A stretch of DNA of 64,000 nt from Phycisphaerales bacterium AB-hyl4 (lineage in GTDB: Bacteria; Planctomycetota; Phycisphaerae; Phycisphaerales; Phycisphaeraceae), in assembly GCA_041821185.1 (NCBI GenBank), contig JBGUBD010000001.1:1-64000 (forward strand), read 5' to 3'. The position numbers and the translations under genes were made by a program. Below, piece by piece: positions 42,948 to 51,870 of this stretch. Position 1 is the first letter of the stretch. Every line of letters starts with the position of its first letter. Below the pieces are notes generated by a model. The model made no database searches, was not told the origin of the DNA, and saw only the letters and a program-made list of their open reading frames with translations.

Positions 42948-44108
42948 TCATTGCTCAGGGCTGGGCAACGCATCGCAGAAGACGGCGAGCTGGTCGAGCG
43001 CCGGGCTCGCGCCGTTGCGGACGTAGTAGCCGCTGGTGGCAGTGCCGGTGCACAGCGCCTGCTCGACAGTCAGGTCGGCAAGCAGGCCGAGGCAGAAGCC
43101 GGCGTTGAAGTTGTCGCCCGCGCCGGTCGACAGCTTCGGGTTGGCGACGAACGGGCCATAGAACGCCGCGGTGGAGACGGTCTTGCCATCATCACCCAGC
43201 CGAGCCGCCGCAGCGCCCCGGCGAGGATGAACGACGACACAGTGCAAGCCGAGCGTTTCGCGAATGTCGGCGGCGGTGCTCTGGATCGCGGCCTCGGCGT
43301 CACCATCAATGGCCACGCCGAGCACAGCGGCCACCTGCCCCGCCTCCTTGAGGTTCATGCCAAGCACGACGTCAGCCAGCTTGTTCAACTTCGAGCACAT
43401 GCTCAAAGCGTGTTTGAGGTCGTCGGTCGTGCGCTTGGCCGGGTCCGCGAGGTCGATGAAAATCATCCGCCGACGCCCGTCCACTGTCGCAGGCGCGTTG
43501 GGCAGCACGCGCTCGATCAGATCGCACCAGATCGTTTCCTGCTTCGGCAGCATGGTCCAGTTGACCATGCCGATCAGTCGCGAGCTGGTGACGAGTTGAT
43601 CGAACTTGTCTCGGCCGATCGCCGCGTGAATCTGCTCACAATCAAGGTTGGCTACCGACTCATATTTGCCCAGCATCAGCTTGCCGTCGGCGAATTCCAG
43701 CGCGTCGGTGTAGCCGGGCTCAACGACGGAATACACCTCGGCATGCTCCGCGAAGGGCTCGAACACCTCATGGATCGTCGGCTCGCCCAGGGCCCCCACG
43801 TAGCGGATCTTCAGTCCCGCCGCCGCCATCGCATTGCCCATGATCGGCCCGTTGCCGCCGAGCTTCTGCAAGGTGGTGACCATCTCAAAGTTGGCACTCT
43901 GGCCGGCGGCGGCGCTGATGCGGCCGCCGAAGTCGGCGATCGTCGCGATCGCGTCGTAACGGTCCAGGTCGTGCCGCTTGTCGACCACCTTGATAATCGA
44001 GTCGACAAAGCCGTCGAACCCGATCAAAACGGGCGTCGCGGCAGCGGCGGCGGCAAACTGGCGCAGCCCGGCGGCGGCGCTGCGGGCAATCTCAGCACGA
44101 TCTGGCAT
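42948..44108 (-). CDS. PfkB-family carbohydrate kinase
   Basis: A 386-residue ribokinase-like sugar kinase. The N-terminal half has VLIGFDGFVDSIIKVVDK and LGGNGPIMGNAMAAAGLKI (substrate-binding GGN), and the catalytic motif is LSTGAGDNFNAGFCLGLL near residue 335, where the Asp of GAGD is the base. ATG 44108 is preferred because GGAG lies 9 bases upstream. It is longer than classic ribokinases and resembles the broad PfkB group of unknown substrate in Planctomycetota. It is downstream of the GH4 gene with an 84-base gap and probably phosphorylates the sugar that GH4 releases. Confidence 0.85.
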   Translation of the reverse strand: MPDRAEIARSAAAGLRQFAAAAAATPVLIGFDGFVDSIIKVVDKRHDLDRYDAIATIADFGGRISAAAGQSANFEMVTTLQKLGGNGPIMGNAMAAAGLKIRYVGALGEPTIHEVFEPFAEHAEVYSVVEPGYTDALEFADGKLMLGKYESVANLDCEQIHAAIGRDKFDQLVTSSRLIGMVNWTMLPKQETIWCDLIERVLPNAPATVDGRRRMIFIDLADPAKRTTDDLKHALSMCSKLNKLADVVLGMNLKEAGQVAAVLGVAIDGDAEAAIQSTAADIRETLGLHCVVVHPRRGAAAARLGDDGKTVSTAAFYGPFVANPKLSTGAGDNFNAGFCLGLLADLTVEQALCTGTATSGYYVRNGASPALDQLAVFCDALPSPEQ

Positions 44109-44192
44109 AACGTTCGGCTCCATGACACAGTTGCGATGCGGGCGAAAGCGTAGCAAAACCCGCGTCGCGGGGCCAAACGGCCGCGGCCGCGA

Positions 44193-45737
44193 TCAGGCGT
44201 AGCCCGGCAGGAAGTCCTTTTCAGCCTCGAACATCTCCAGCGTCATCTGCTTGATCTCGTGCGGGCAGCAGACCGCCGCGGTCAGCGGGTCCAGCAGCAA
44301 TGAATGTACCGCTGCCTCCTTGCTGCGCTCGATGCAGGCGGTCGCGCCGAGGTCGAACATGGCCATATTGCTCGCACAGATGTGCGCCATCTGCGCCGGC
44401 AGCGCCCCGTAGCGGGTGGGGTTGACGCCGTTGCCGTCGATCATGCACGCCACTTCGACCGCCCCATCGCCGGGCAGGTTGGTAATGAGCTTGCCCGCTT
44501 CGCCGGCGTTTGCTTTGCCCGGCGCGGCGGCGTGGTTCATGACGTTGCCGTGGATGCGGACGGGGCTGTCCTTCTCCATCGCCTCGATGATCCACGATGC
44601 GTACTCCCACGAACGCTTGAGCTCGAAATCCTCTTCACCGCTGACCAGCTTCATCCGCTGCTCGTCGGCAAGGGATCGCCAGTTGGGCCAGTTGCTCGCG
44701 TAGAATCGGCTGCCACCTTCGTAGCCGAGGCGAAGCAGCTTTCGCCCCTCGTCGTGCTTACGGTAATAAGGCAGGTACTCGCTGAGGTGGCCAGAGCTTT
44801 CGGTGATGAACGCGCCGAAGTGGAGGCACATGTCTTTGCGGGTCAGGTCGCCCTGCTCGTATTCAACATTGACCTTACCGCCCCGGGTGTCCTCGCTGTC
44901 GAAGCGAACCTTACCCTGCTCCGCTTCCGCTCGGCCGGCTTTCAGCTCGCGGGCGAACTTTTCGTAGAGCACCGCTTCGTAAAGGTTACGGCCCTTGTGT
45001 TCGAGCTTCGTAAACCAGGCAAGGTGATTGATGCCGGCACATTCCCATCGCATCTCGTCGTAGGGCACGTCGGCGTATTTCGCCAGCAGATGGCTCGTGC
45101 CCTGCACGCTGTGACAGAGGCCGACGACGGGCACTTCCGGCACCGCCCTGCCCGCTGCGAGCACCATCATGCTCATCGGGTTGGTGTAGTTGAGCATCAG
45201 CGCGCCCGGGCACAGTTCGCGCATGTCGCGGAGGATGTCGAGAAAGACGGGAATCGTGCGCAACGACTTGAACAGCCCGCCGGGGCCGATGGTGTCGCCG
45301 ATGCATTGGTCGATGCCGTACTTCAACGGTATGTCGTTGTCGTGCTTGACGCATTCGACGCCGGACACTTCGACGCAGCAGACCGCGTAGTTCGTGCCGG
45401 GCAGCACCTCCCGGCGGTCGGTGGAGGAACGGACCTTCCAGCCAGCCTCTTTGCCCAGCTCGCGGATGAGGCGTTCGACAACCTTGTGCATCGTGCCCAG
45501 GCGATCCTGGTCGATGTCGACGAGGCGGATCTCGCCGCGGTCGTTGCCGGGGATCAGCAACACGTCACGGCAGAGCGTGGGGCAGAAGACCGAGCCTGCG
45601 CCAAGAAAGGTCAGATTGATCGGCCGCTGAAGTTTGCCAGGCAAGCCGAGTTGCGAGTCGGCTTCCTTGGTGTGGGCGGCGTGCCCCTTGGCGTCGGCTT
45701 GTTTGGCGGCGGTGTCGGTGGCGGTCATTGGAAACAT
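44193..45737 (-). CDS. GH4-family alpha-glycosidase (alpha-galactosidase/galacturonidase-like)
   Basis: A 514-residue NAD+- and metal-dependent glycosidase. The Rossmann part starts at FLGAGSVFCPTLCRDVLL (about 44-61) with RLVDIDQDRL binding NAD; the metal-binding Cys/His are in VVGLCHSVQGTSHL (about 215) and ECAGINHLAWF (about 245), and NYTNPMSM is the conserved loop. The CHS pattern fits the alpha-galactosidase/alpha-galacturonidase branch rather than the 6-phospho branch. The first 40 residues are a low-complexity extension, and the true start may be the ATG at 45728. It is divergent from an AraC regulator, with the PfkB kinase downstream. Cytosolic. Confidence 0.88.
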   Translation of the reverse strand: MFPMTATDTAAKQADAKGHAAHTKEADSQLGLPGKLQRPINLTFLGAGSVFCPTLCRDVLLIPGNDRGEIRLVDIDQDRLGTMHKVVERLIRELGKEAGWKVRSSTDRREVLPGTNYAVCCVEVSGVECVKHDNDIPLKYGIDQCIGDTIGPGGLFKSLRTIPVFLDILRDMRELCPGALMLNYTNPMSMMVLAAGRAVPEVPVVGLCHSVQGTSHLLAKYADVPYDEMRWECAGINHLAWFTKLEHKGRNLYEAVLYEKFARELKAGRAEAEQGKVRFDSEDTRGGKVNVEYEQGDLTRKDMCLHFGAFITESSGHLSEYLPYYRKHDEGRKLLRLGYEGGSRFYASNWPNWRSLADEQRMKLVSGEEDFELKRSWEYASWIIEAMEKDSPVRIHGNVMNHAAAPGKANAGEAGKLITNLPGDGAVEVACMIDGNGVNPTRYGALPAQMAHICASNMAMFDLGATACIERSKEAAVHSLLLDPLTAAVCCPHEIKQMTLEMFEAEKDFLPGYA

Positions 45738-45779
45738 CTCCGGTTGGCGGATACGGGGGCGGACGTGGCCGACTCCCTG

Positions 45780-45860
45780 TTTGTGATCGATATGCTATTT
45801 TGCCGTCTGATTCTACAAACACCAGCGACAGAATGTGATTCGACAGGTACATTTTGTGAT
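45780..45860. promoter_or_regulatory. Divergent GH4/araC promoter region with TGTGAT direct repeats
   Basis: The 123-base gap between the divergent genes holds three copies of TGTGAT in one orientation (45782-45787, 45834-45839, 45855-45860), the last touching the ATG of the araC gene. Direct repeats are the normal binding-site format of AraC-type activators, so these are candidate sites, but the third would repress rather than activate araC. Confidence 0.4.
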
Positions 45861-46712
45861 ATGGAACTCGATATCTATCAACCGCTCGACACCGAAGTGC
45901 TGTGGCGGGTCAGTACGTTCGGCCGACAGCGGGTCGCCGCGGGGCAAACATACGCATGGGACAATGCCGCCCGCCTGCCCGTCGGCCGAGTGGTGGTGCA
46001 ATCAACGCTGGCGGGGACGATCCGCTACCGCGACGCCCACGGCGAGCAGCGCGTCGGGCCCGGCGACCTGATGCTGGTCACGTACGGCGAATCAAGCGCC
46101 TACGGCTCGTCCGACCGCCCCCTCGACGAACCCTACGCCTGCCACTGGGCATGCCTCGACGGTGTGGGCCTCGTCGAGCACGTTCAGGCGTTCCGCAAGC
46201 AGTTCGGCAGCGTGATCCCGCTGGGCCTGCACCACCCGCTGCTGACGGAGGTGGATGAGTTGATCGCCATGGCACGGCCGACCGCGGGCACGTCCGCGAT
46301 GGACGGCGCAGCGATGGTGTACGGGCTCATCATGCGGCTGTTCGAGCACGCCGAGCAACAGCGGATGCAGCAGCTTTCGCCGGTGCAGCGTGCGGTCGAT
46401 TTTCTCGTGCGCGAGCCCTGCCGGGTGATGAGCCTGGAGGCGGTCGCGAGGCGATATGGCTGTAGCCGGGAGCACCTGAGCCGACTGTTCCATGAACGGA
46501 CGCAGCAGACGCCGAACACGTACATCAATGCTGCGAAAACGCGCCGCTCGCTTCGGCTGCTCCAACACACCGACCTGCCGTTAAGCGAGGTCGCCTCACA
46601 AGCGGGCTTTCCAAGCGTGAAGACCATGCGGCGACACGTCCGCACAACCACGGGCCAAACGCCACAACAAACCCGCGAACACGCGACCATGCGCGTCCCC
46701 GTTGCCCGATGA
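45861..46712 (+). CDS. AraC-family transcriptional regulator
   Basis: A 283-residue regulator with a cupin-like sensor domain at the N-terminus (YAWDNAARLPVGRVVVQST, GPGDLMLVTYGESSAYG) and two HTH motifs at the end: MSLEAVARRYGCSREHLSRLF (about 190-210) and LPLSEVASQAGFPSVKTMRRH (about 238-258). The open frame continues far upstream, but the ATG at 45861 with MELDIYQPLD is the sensible start; earlier codons run antisense through GH4. It probably senses the sugar produced or released by GH4 and controls the divergent GH4-kinase operon. Confidence 0.9.
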   Translation: MELDIYQPLDTEVLWRVSTFGRQRVAAGQTYAWDNAARLPVGRVVVQSTLAGTIRYRDAHGEQRVGPGDLMLVTYGESSAYGSSDRPLDEPYACHWACLDGVGLVEHVQAFRKQFGSVIPLGLHHPLLTEVDELIAMARPTAGTSAMDGAAMVYGLIMRLFEHAEQQRMQQLSPVQRAVDFLVREPCRVMSLEAVARRYGCSREHLSRLFHERTQQTPNTYINAAKTRRSLRLLQHTDLPLSEVASQAGFPSVKTMRRHVRTTTGQTPQQTREHATMRVPVAR

Positions 46713-46716
46713 GTCA

Positions 46717-46732
46717 GCCTTGCCAGCAAGGC
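46717..46732. terminator. Short hairpin between convergent genes
   Basis: GCCTTGC-CA-GCAAGGC, a perfect 7-bp stem just after the araC stop and 17 bases before the stop of the convergent PEP-CTERM protease gene. It has no T-run; it could assist termination from both sides. Confidence 0.35.
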
Positions 46733-46748
46733 GAGGCCGTGCGCTGAA

Positions 46749-47852
46749 TCAAACCCCGGCCTGCATCCGACGTCGCCGCAGCAGCAGCGTCGCAGTGCCG
46801 AACAGCAGGATGCTCACCGTGCCCGGTTCGGGGATGACCGACCAGCCGATGTCCGCGAGGAAGGCGGCGTCGAGTTCGGTGAGGTACCGCCGTTCGCCGG
46901 CGGCGAGCGTCGGCCCCATCACCGTGTACTGAAGATCGCCATTGACGAGGTCGTAGCTTTGCAGGCTTGATGCGATGTGCGAGCCGTCGGAACTGACCGC
47001 GCCCGCTCCCGAGCCGAGCAGATCAGCGACGCTGCTGCCAAGCCAGGTGGTCCCGTCAACGAGGTTGTCCCAACTCAGCGACGAACCGATGCCCAACACG
47101 TGCAGCAGTTCGTGCAAAGCGACGGTATAGAAGTCGAACTTTCCCACGGCGACGTCAGTGGTGTGGTCGAAGTGCCAGAAGGCTTCCAATTGCCCCTGTG
47201 TGTCGGTACTGCCGCTGTTGTTGGTGTCGCTGTCAAACCAGATGTGGCCGACGGATACGCCATAGTCGACGGCCATTTGGAATGTTTGACCCTCTGCGGT
47301 GATAGCTGCCGTAAGCGTTCCGATATGAGGGCCGCCGTCGCGGAGCATGTTGTCGCTCGCACTGGCGTTAAAATTGTCTACGGCGATCCCCAGATCGCCA
47401 ACAGCGGCAGGCGAGTAGGAATAAGGTACTGCCCCGCCGGAAGGCCAAGCTCCCCCTGGCCCCCCTTGCCCGAGGGTGTTGCCGGTGAGGTTACGAACCC
47501 CAGCAAACACGCGCACTTCATCGGCCGCCATCGGGCCGGAAGTCGTCGTCGAGGAACCCGTCGCGGGGTTGACGTAGCCAAAATCCCAATTTGCGGAGAC
47601 CGACGCTTGGTTATGCTCGCCCTGATCGCTGGAACTGGTCGCGTTCAGCGGCGTCTGGATGTAATTGCTCAGGTCCGCCGCCGCCGCTTCCAACGCTGCC
47701 TGTGCGCCGCTGTGCGTGCTGATGAACGTGTCGTGCGTGTAGTCGACAACGATCGTGATCGCGTGAGCGGCGGTCGCTGACCACATGAGCGTCACAACGA
47801 CCGTCAACGCGACAAGCGAAGTCCGTCCACCACGGTACTGAGACATAGGCAT
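46749..47852 (-). CDS. PEP-CTERM zinc metalloprotease
   Basis: A 367-residue exported protein. Signal peptide: VALTVVVTLMWSATAAHA. The zinc-binding motif HELLHVLGIG sits at about residue 243, an HExxHxxG arrangement of metzincin-like proteases, preceded by KFDFYTVAL. The C-terminus carries the PEP-CTERM signal IPEPGTVSILLFGTATLLLRRRRM. The body (ITIVVDYTHDTFISTHSG, GAWPSGGAVPYSYSP) matches the planctomycete/proteobacterial PEP-CTERM metalloprotease type. It is a single gene between araC and ispG, and may process or remodel surface proteins sorted by the same exosortase system. No exosortase gene is in the window. Confidence 0.8.
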   Translation of the reverse strand: MPMSQYRGGRTSLVALTVVVTLMWSATAAHAITIVVDYTHDTFISTHSGAQAALEAAAADLSNYIQTPLNATSSSDQGEHNQASVSANWDFGYVNPATGSSTTTSGPMAADEVRVFAGVRNLTGNTLGQGGPGGAWPSGGAVPYSYSPAAVGDLGIAVDNFNASASDNMLRDGGPHIGTLTAAITAEGQTFQMAVDYGVSVGHIWFDSDTNNSGSTDTQGQLEAFWHFDHTTDVAVGKFDFYTVALHELLHVLGIGSSLSWDNLVDGTTWLGSSVADLLGSGAGAVSSDGSHIASSLQSYDLVNGDLQYTVMGPTLAAGERRYLTELDAAFLADIGWSVIPEPGTVSILLFGTATLLLRRRRMQAGV

Positions 47853-48024
47853 CTTTATCCCCCTTGCGGAAATGCAAGATCAATTTTCGAAACGCTTCTT
47901 CTCCACCGTCTCGATAGGCGACGACAGATGATTGACTGCTGGAAGTATATCGGCCGGCAATATCGCGTCAACGACTTTTTTACGCCCGGAAACACCAACG
48001 GGCCGAGCCAAGCTCGCAACCGCG

Positions 48025-49311
48025 TCACTTACTGATCGTCAACGGCGTGATCCCCGGCACCTTCTCAACGTCGCCCTTGGCGATCTTGTCAAAGCCGCTG
48101 CCGAGTTCCCCGATCGGGTCCGGCGGCGCGATCTCGACAACCTTCTCACCCAGCTTCGCTTCGCCTGCCTTTACCTTCGCCTCGAACTTCTTGCACTCGG
48201 CCAGCAGCGCAGCGAGGATTTCCTCCTCCGGCACGTTGGCGACCTTCTGCCCCTGCACATAGATGATCCCCCGCCGGTCGCCCGCGAAAATCGCCACGTC
48301 CGCCCCTTCCGCCTCGCCCGGGCCGTTGACGATACACCCCATCACCGCCACCTTGATCGGCAGCTCGATCTCCGCCTTCAGCGTCTCGCGCACTTCCTGC
48401 ACCAGCGTAAACAGGTCCACCTGGATTCGGCCACACGTCGGGCAGGCGATCAGGTCCACGCCCTTACGCTCGCGCAGCTCCAGGCAGTAAAGCATCTCCA
48501 GCCCGTCTTCAACCTCGTAGACCGGATCGTTCGCGTAGCTGATGCGCACCGTATCGCCGATGCCGGACGCGAGCAGGTGGCCCAACGGCACAACGCTGCG
48601 GATCGTGCCCGTTTCCTTCGGGCCCGCGTGGGTGACGCCCAGGTGCAGCGGATGATCGAACCGCTTGGAGATTTCGGTGTAAGCCGCGACGACGAGCGTC
48701 GGGTCCGGCGACTTCGCACTGATGACGATGTCGTAGAAATCGCGCTCGTAGAAGATTTCCAGGTATTCCTCGAGCTTCGCGATCATGATGGCGAGGAAGT
48801 GGCCGTGCTTATCGTTGGAGAAAACGCCGCCGAGCTCTTTCATGCGTTTCTGTTTGTCTTTGCGCTCGATGATGGAGCCTTCGTTGACGCCGATGCGGAT
48901 GGGCAGCTTCTTTTCCTTGCACGCGTCGATGACCTCGGCGACCTGTTTCTTGTCGGAGATGTTGCCCGGGTTGAGGCGGATTTTGTGCACGCCGGCCTCG
49001 ATCGCTTCGAGCGCCCGCTGGAAGTGAAAGTGCACGTCGGCGACGATCGGCACACGCACCTGCGGGATGATCTGCTTGAGCGCCTCGGTATCTTTTTTCA
49101 TCGGCACCGCCACGCGGACGAGGTCCGCGCCAGCGGCGGCCATGCGGTTGATCTCCGCGACGCAGGTGTCGATTTCATAGGTATAGCCGGCCGTCATCGT
49201 CTGGATGGAGACAGGCGCGGGCTGCGTGCCGTGGGCACCGCCACCGATTTTAACGATGCCGTGCTGTTCGTCGCCGAGGGTGACCTGTCGTGTGGGGCGT
49301 CGTTGGATCAT
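48025..49311 (-). CDS. ispG: 4-hydroxy-3-methylbut-2-enyl diphosphate synthase (flavodoxin/ferredoxin)
   Basis: Catalyses the reduction of MEcPP to HMBPP in the MEP isoprenoid pathway, in the cytosol, with a [4Fe-4S] cluster. The N-terminal TIM barrel is seen in PVSIQTMTAGYTYEID, IVADVHFHFQRALEAI and HKIRLNPGNISDKK; the C-terminal cluster domain has DLIACPTCGRIQVD and KVAVMGCIVNGPGEAEGAD, giving the three Cys and the conserved NGPGE. At 428 residues the length is slightly above the usual bacterial one because of a C-terminal tail. ATG 49311 is used rather than the TTG three codons upstream. Single gene, divergent from hppA. Confidence 0.97.
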   Translation of the reverse strand: MIQRRPTRQVTLGDEQHGIVKIGGGAHGTQPAPVSIQTMTAGYTYEIDTCVAEINRMAAAGADLVRVAVPMKKDTEALKQIIPQVRVPIVADVHFHFQRALEAIEAGVHKIRLNPGNISDKKQVAEVIDACKEKKLPIRIGVNEGSIIERKDKQKRMKELGGVFSNDKHGHFLAIMIAKLEEYLEIFYERDFYDIVISAKSPDPTLVVAAYTEISKRFDHPLHLGVTHAGPKETGTIRSVVPLGHLLASGIGDTVRISYANDPVYEVEDGLEMLYCLELRERKGVDLIACPTCGRIQVDLFTLVQEVRETLKAEIELPIKVAVMGCIVNGPGEAEGADVAIFAGDRRGIIYVQGQKVANVPEEEILAALLAECKKFEAKVKAGEAKLGEKVVEIAPPDPIGELGSGFDKIAKGDVEKVPGITPLTISK

Positions 49312-49672
49312 GGGTGCCAAGCTTGAGGTACAGGGTTCATCGGTTCACGGATTCAGTGCGACAGTATAGGTGATCCACCCGCCGTTCGAACAGTGCCCCC
49401 AGGTGCGCCCCCGCCAAGGGAAAAAGATGCTTGGCAAACTATGCATGAAATCGAAGCCGCATGCCGATAAAGTGTTTCACTTTCGTAAGAAACAGACTTA
49501 AGGGCTCCTGTTCGCATCGTCCACACAAACCCGATACCTTACGCGACTTGAACTTGCACATGGCACGGCACGGCCCACCGGCTTGGGCGCGTCGTGGCCC
49601 ACAATCCTGACACGGTCCCCGAGTCGATCCAGAGCCGGCCGATCGCTTCTCCAGCACAAGTCGAATTCCGCC
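49312..49672. other. 361-base divergent intergenic region of ispG and hppA
   Basis: Presumably holds both promoters. No clear ribosome binding site precedes hppA (TTCCGCC immediately before ATG). Small frames in both directions have no coding character. A loose repeat GGTTCA-TCGGTTCA-CGGATTCA is seen near 49335-49357; nothing else is recognised. Confidence 0.4.
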
Positions 49673-51772
49673 ATGCTCGAAAATCTCGCCATTCTCCCGC
49701 CGCTGATGGGCATCGCCGGCCTCGCCGCAGCCTACTTCGTCTACCGCATCATCATGGCTCACGATGGTGGCGAGGGTCGCGTCGCTTCGATCGCCGACCA
49801 GATCCACCGCGCCGCCATGACGTTCATGGCGCGGGAACTGCGCGTCATCACCATCTTCACCGTCCTCATCGGCGTCCTGGTCGCCTACTTCATCGGCTGG
49901 CCCACGGCGGTCGCCTTCTTCGCCGGGGCCATCTGCTCCTCCGCCGCCGGCCTGATCGGCATGTACACCGCCACCAAGGCCAACGTCCGCACCGCCGTCG
50001 CCGCTCACAAGCACGGCCGCGACCGCGCCCTCTCGCTCGCCTTCTTCGGCGGCTCCGTCATGGGACTCACCGTCGCCGCCATGGGACTCGTCGGCATCGG
50101 CGGCCTCTTCCTCCTGTTCATCGTCTGGGGCGTCGCCGGCGGCGAAGGCGACAAGAGCGCCTACGCCATCGAAGGCTTCGCCATGGGCGCGTCCATCGTC
50201 GCCCTGTTCTACCGCGTCGGCGGCGGCATCTTCACCAAGGCCGCTGACGTCGGCGCAGACCTCGTCGGCAAGGTCGAAGCCGGCATCCCCGAAGACGACC
50301 CCCGCAACCCCGGCGTCATCGCGGACAACGTCGGCGACAACGTCGGCGACGTCGCAGGCATGGGCTCGGACATCTTCGAAAGCTACTGCGGCTCGCAGAT
50401 CGCCACCATCATCATCGCCGCCACCATGAGCCTCACCGCCGCCACCGGCCTCGTCACCCGCGACATGGAGGAAGAGGCGATTCGCATGGCCCTGATGTTC
50501 CTCCCGCTGGCGCTGACGTCCATCGGCCTGGTCTGCTCCGTGCTTGGCATCATGGCCGTCCGCTGGGCGTCCAAACTCGACCCGGCCACCGCCCTCCGCG
50601 TCGGCACGCTCGGCGCTGCCGGCCTGTTCATGATCGCCGCCTTCGTCGCGGTGCAGATGCTCGGGCTCAGCTGGCGGGTCTGGGCGGCCGTGTTCATCGG
50701 CGCGCTCGGCGGTGTGATCATCGGCAGCGTCACCGAGTACTACACCGGCGGCAAACCGGTGCGCGACATCGGCAAGTCGTCACGCACGGGCGTCGCGACG
50801 GTCATCATCAACGGCATCGCAGTCGGCCTCGAATCGGTCGTCGTACCCATCCTCACCATCGCTGGCATCATCCTCGCCTCCTACATGTTCGCGTTCGAGT
50901 ACGGCGTGGGCATCGCCGCCGTCGGCGTGCTCGCCACGGTGGGCATCACGATGGCGATCGACGCCTACGGCCCTGTCGCCGACAACGCCGGCGGCATCGC
51001 CGAGATGTCCGCCATGGGCAAGGAAACCCGCGACATCACCGACGGCCTCGACTCGGTCGGCAACACCACGGCCGCCATCGGCAAGGGCTTCGCCATCGGC
51101 GCCGCCGGCCTCGCCGCCCTGACCATGATCAAGGCCTTCATGAACGTCGTGCAGGAAACGCACGGCGTACGCATCGGCGAAGCCGACTACATCTTCACCC
51201 TCGACCTCGGCAACCCGATCGTCCTCTCGGGCATCTTCCTCGGCGGACTGACCGCGTTCCTCAACGGCTCGATCACCATGAAGGCCGTCGGCGGCGCCGC
51301 GTTTGAAATGATCGAAGAGATCCGCCGACAGTTCCGCGACATCCCCGGCCTGCTCGAAGGCAAGGCCGAGCCCGACGCCGAGCGATGCGTCGAGATCGCC
51401 GCAAACGGCGCCATGAAACGGCTGATCTTCCCCGCCATGCTCGCCGTGGGCATGCCCCTGCTGGTCGGCTTCGGCCTCGGCGCGCAGGCGCTCGGCGGCA
51501 TGCTCGTCGGAGCGCTGATCTGCTGCGTCGCACTCGCCCTGTTCATGGCCAACGCCGGCGGCGCGTGGGACAACGCCAAGAAGTGGATCGAAGAAGACAA
51601 CGAAGGCGGCAAGGGCTCGCCCGCACACGCCGCCACCGTCGTCGGCGACACCGTGGGCGACCCGCTCAAAGACACCTCCGGCCCGTCGATGAACATCCTC
51701 ATCAACGTCATGGCCATCTGGTCACTCGTCATCGCCCCCCTGCTCGTGCCCGTCGCCGGCTGGCTTCAGTAA
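49673..51772 (+). CDS. hppA: Membrane-bound ion-translocating pyrophosphatase, K+-dependent type
   Basis: A 699-residue integral membrane protein that hydrolyses pyrophosphate to pump Na+ or H+ across the membrane. The catalytic loops are present: DVGADLVGKVEAGIPEDDPR and VIADNVGDNVGDVAGMGSD (about residues 200-235), DAYGPVADNAGGIAEMS (about 430) and GDTVGDPLKDTSGPS near the end. GNTTAAIGKG (about 463-472) has Ala where K+-independent enzymes have Lys, so a K+-dependent enzyme is expected; those are usually Na+ pumps. About 15-16 membrane helices are apparent. ATG 49673 (MLENLAILPPL) starts the first helix; the longer frame upstream is not coding. Confidence 0.95.
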   Translation: MLENLAILPPLMGIAGLAAAYFVYRIIMAHDGGEGRVASIADQIHRAAMTFMARELRVITIFTVLIGVLVAYFIGWPTAVAFFAGAICSSAAGLIGMYTATKANVRTAVAAHKHGRDRALSLAFFGGSVMGLTVAAMGLVGIGGLFLLFIVWGVAGGEGDKSAYAIEGFAMGASIVALFYRVGGGIFTKAADVGADLVGKVEAGIPEDDPRNPGVIADNVGDNVGDVAGMGSDIFESYCGSQIATIIIAATMSLTAATGLVTRDMEEEAIRMALMFLPLALTSIGLVCSVLGIMAVRWASKLDPATALRVGTLGAAGLFMIAAFVAVQMLGLSWRVWAAVFIGALGGVIIGSVTEYYTGGKPVRDIGKSSRTGVATVIINGIAVGLESVVVPILTIAGIILASYMFAFEYGVGIAAVGVLATVGITMAIDAYGPVADNAGGIAEMSAMGKETRDITDGLDSVGNTTAAIGKGFAIGAAGLAALTMIKAFMNVVQETHGVRIGEADYIFTLDLGNPIVLSGIFLGGLTAFLNGSITMKAVGGAAFEMIEEIRRQFRDIPGLLEGKAEPDAERCVEIAANGAMKRLIFPAMLAVGMPLLVGFGLGAQALGGMLVGALICCVALALFMANAGGAWDNAKKWIEEDNEGGKGSPAHAATVVGDTVGDPLKDTSGPSMNILINVMAIWSLVIAPLLVPVAGWLQ

Positions 51773-51802
51773 ACCGCGACGTCCAACATCCCGCCCTTGC
51801 CC

Positions 51803-51834
51803 CAACAGCCCCACGTTGCCGCGTGGGGCTGTTG
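51803..51834 (+). terminator. Hairpin downstream of hppA
   Basis: CAACAGCCCCACG and CGTGGGGCTGTTG make a perfect 13-bp stem with a 6-base loop (TTGCCG), 30 bases after the hppA stop. There is no T-run, but the stem is very strong. Confidence 0.6.
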
Positions 51835-51870
51835 CTATGATGGCTGCACCTTCACATACAGGGGCGCAAC

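Noticed and set aside
44304..45860. Long N-terminal extension of the araC frame
   Set aside because: It runs antisense through the GH4 gene; the regulator has a normal length and N-terminus from ATG 45861.
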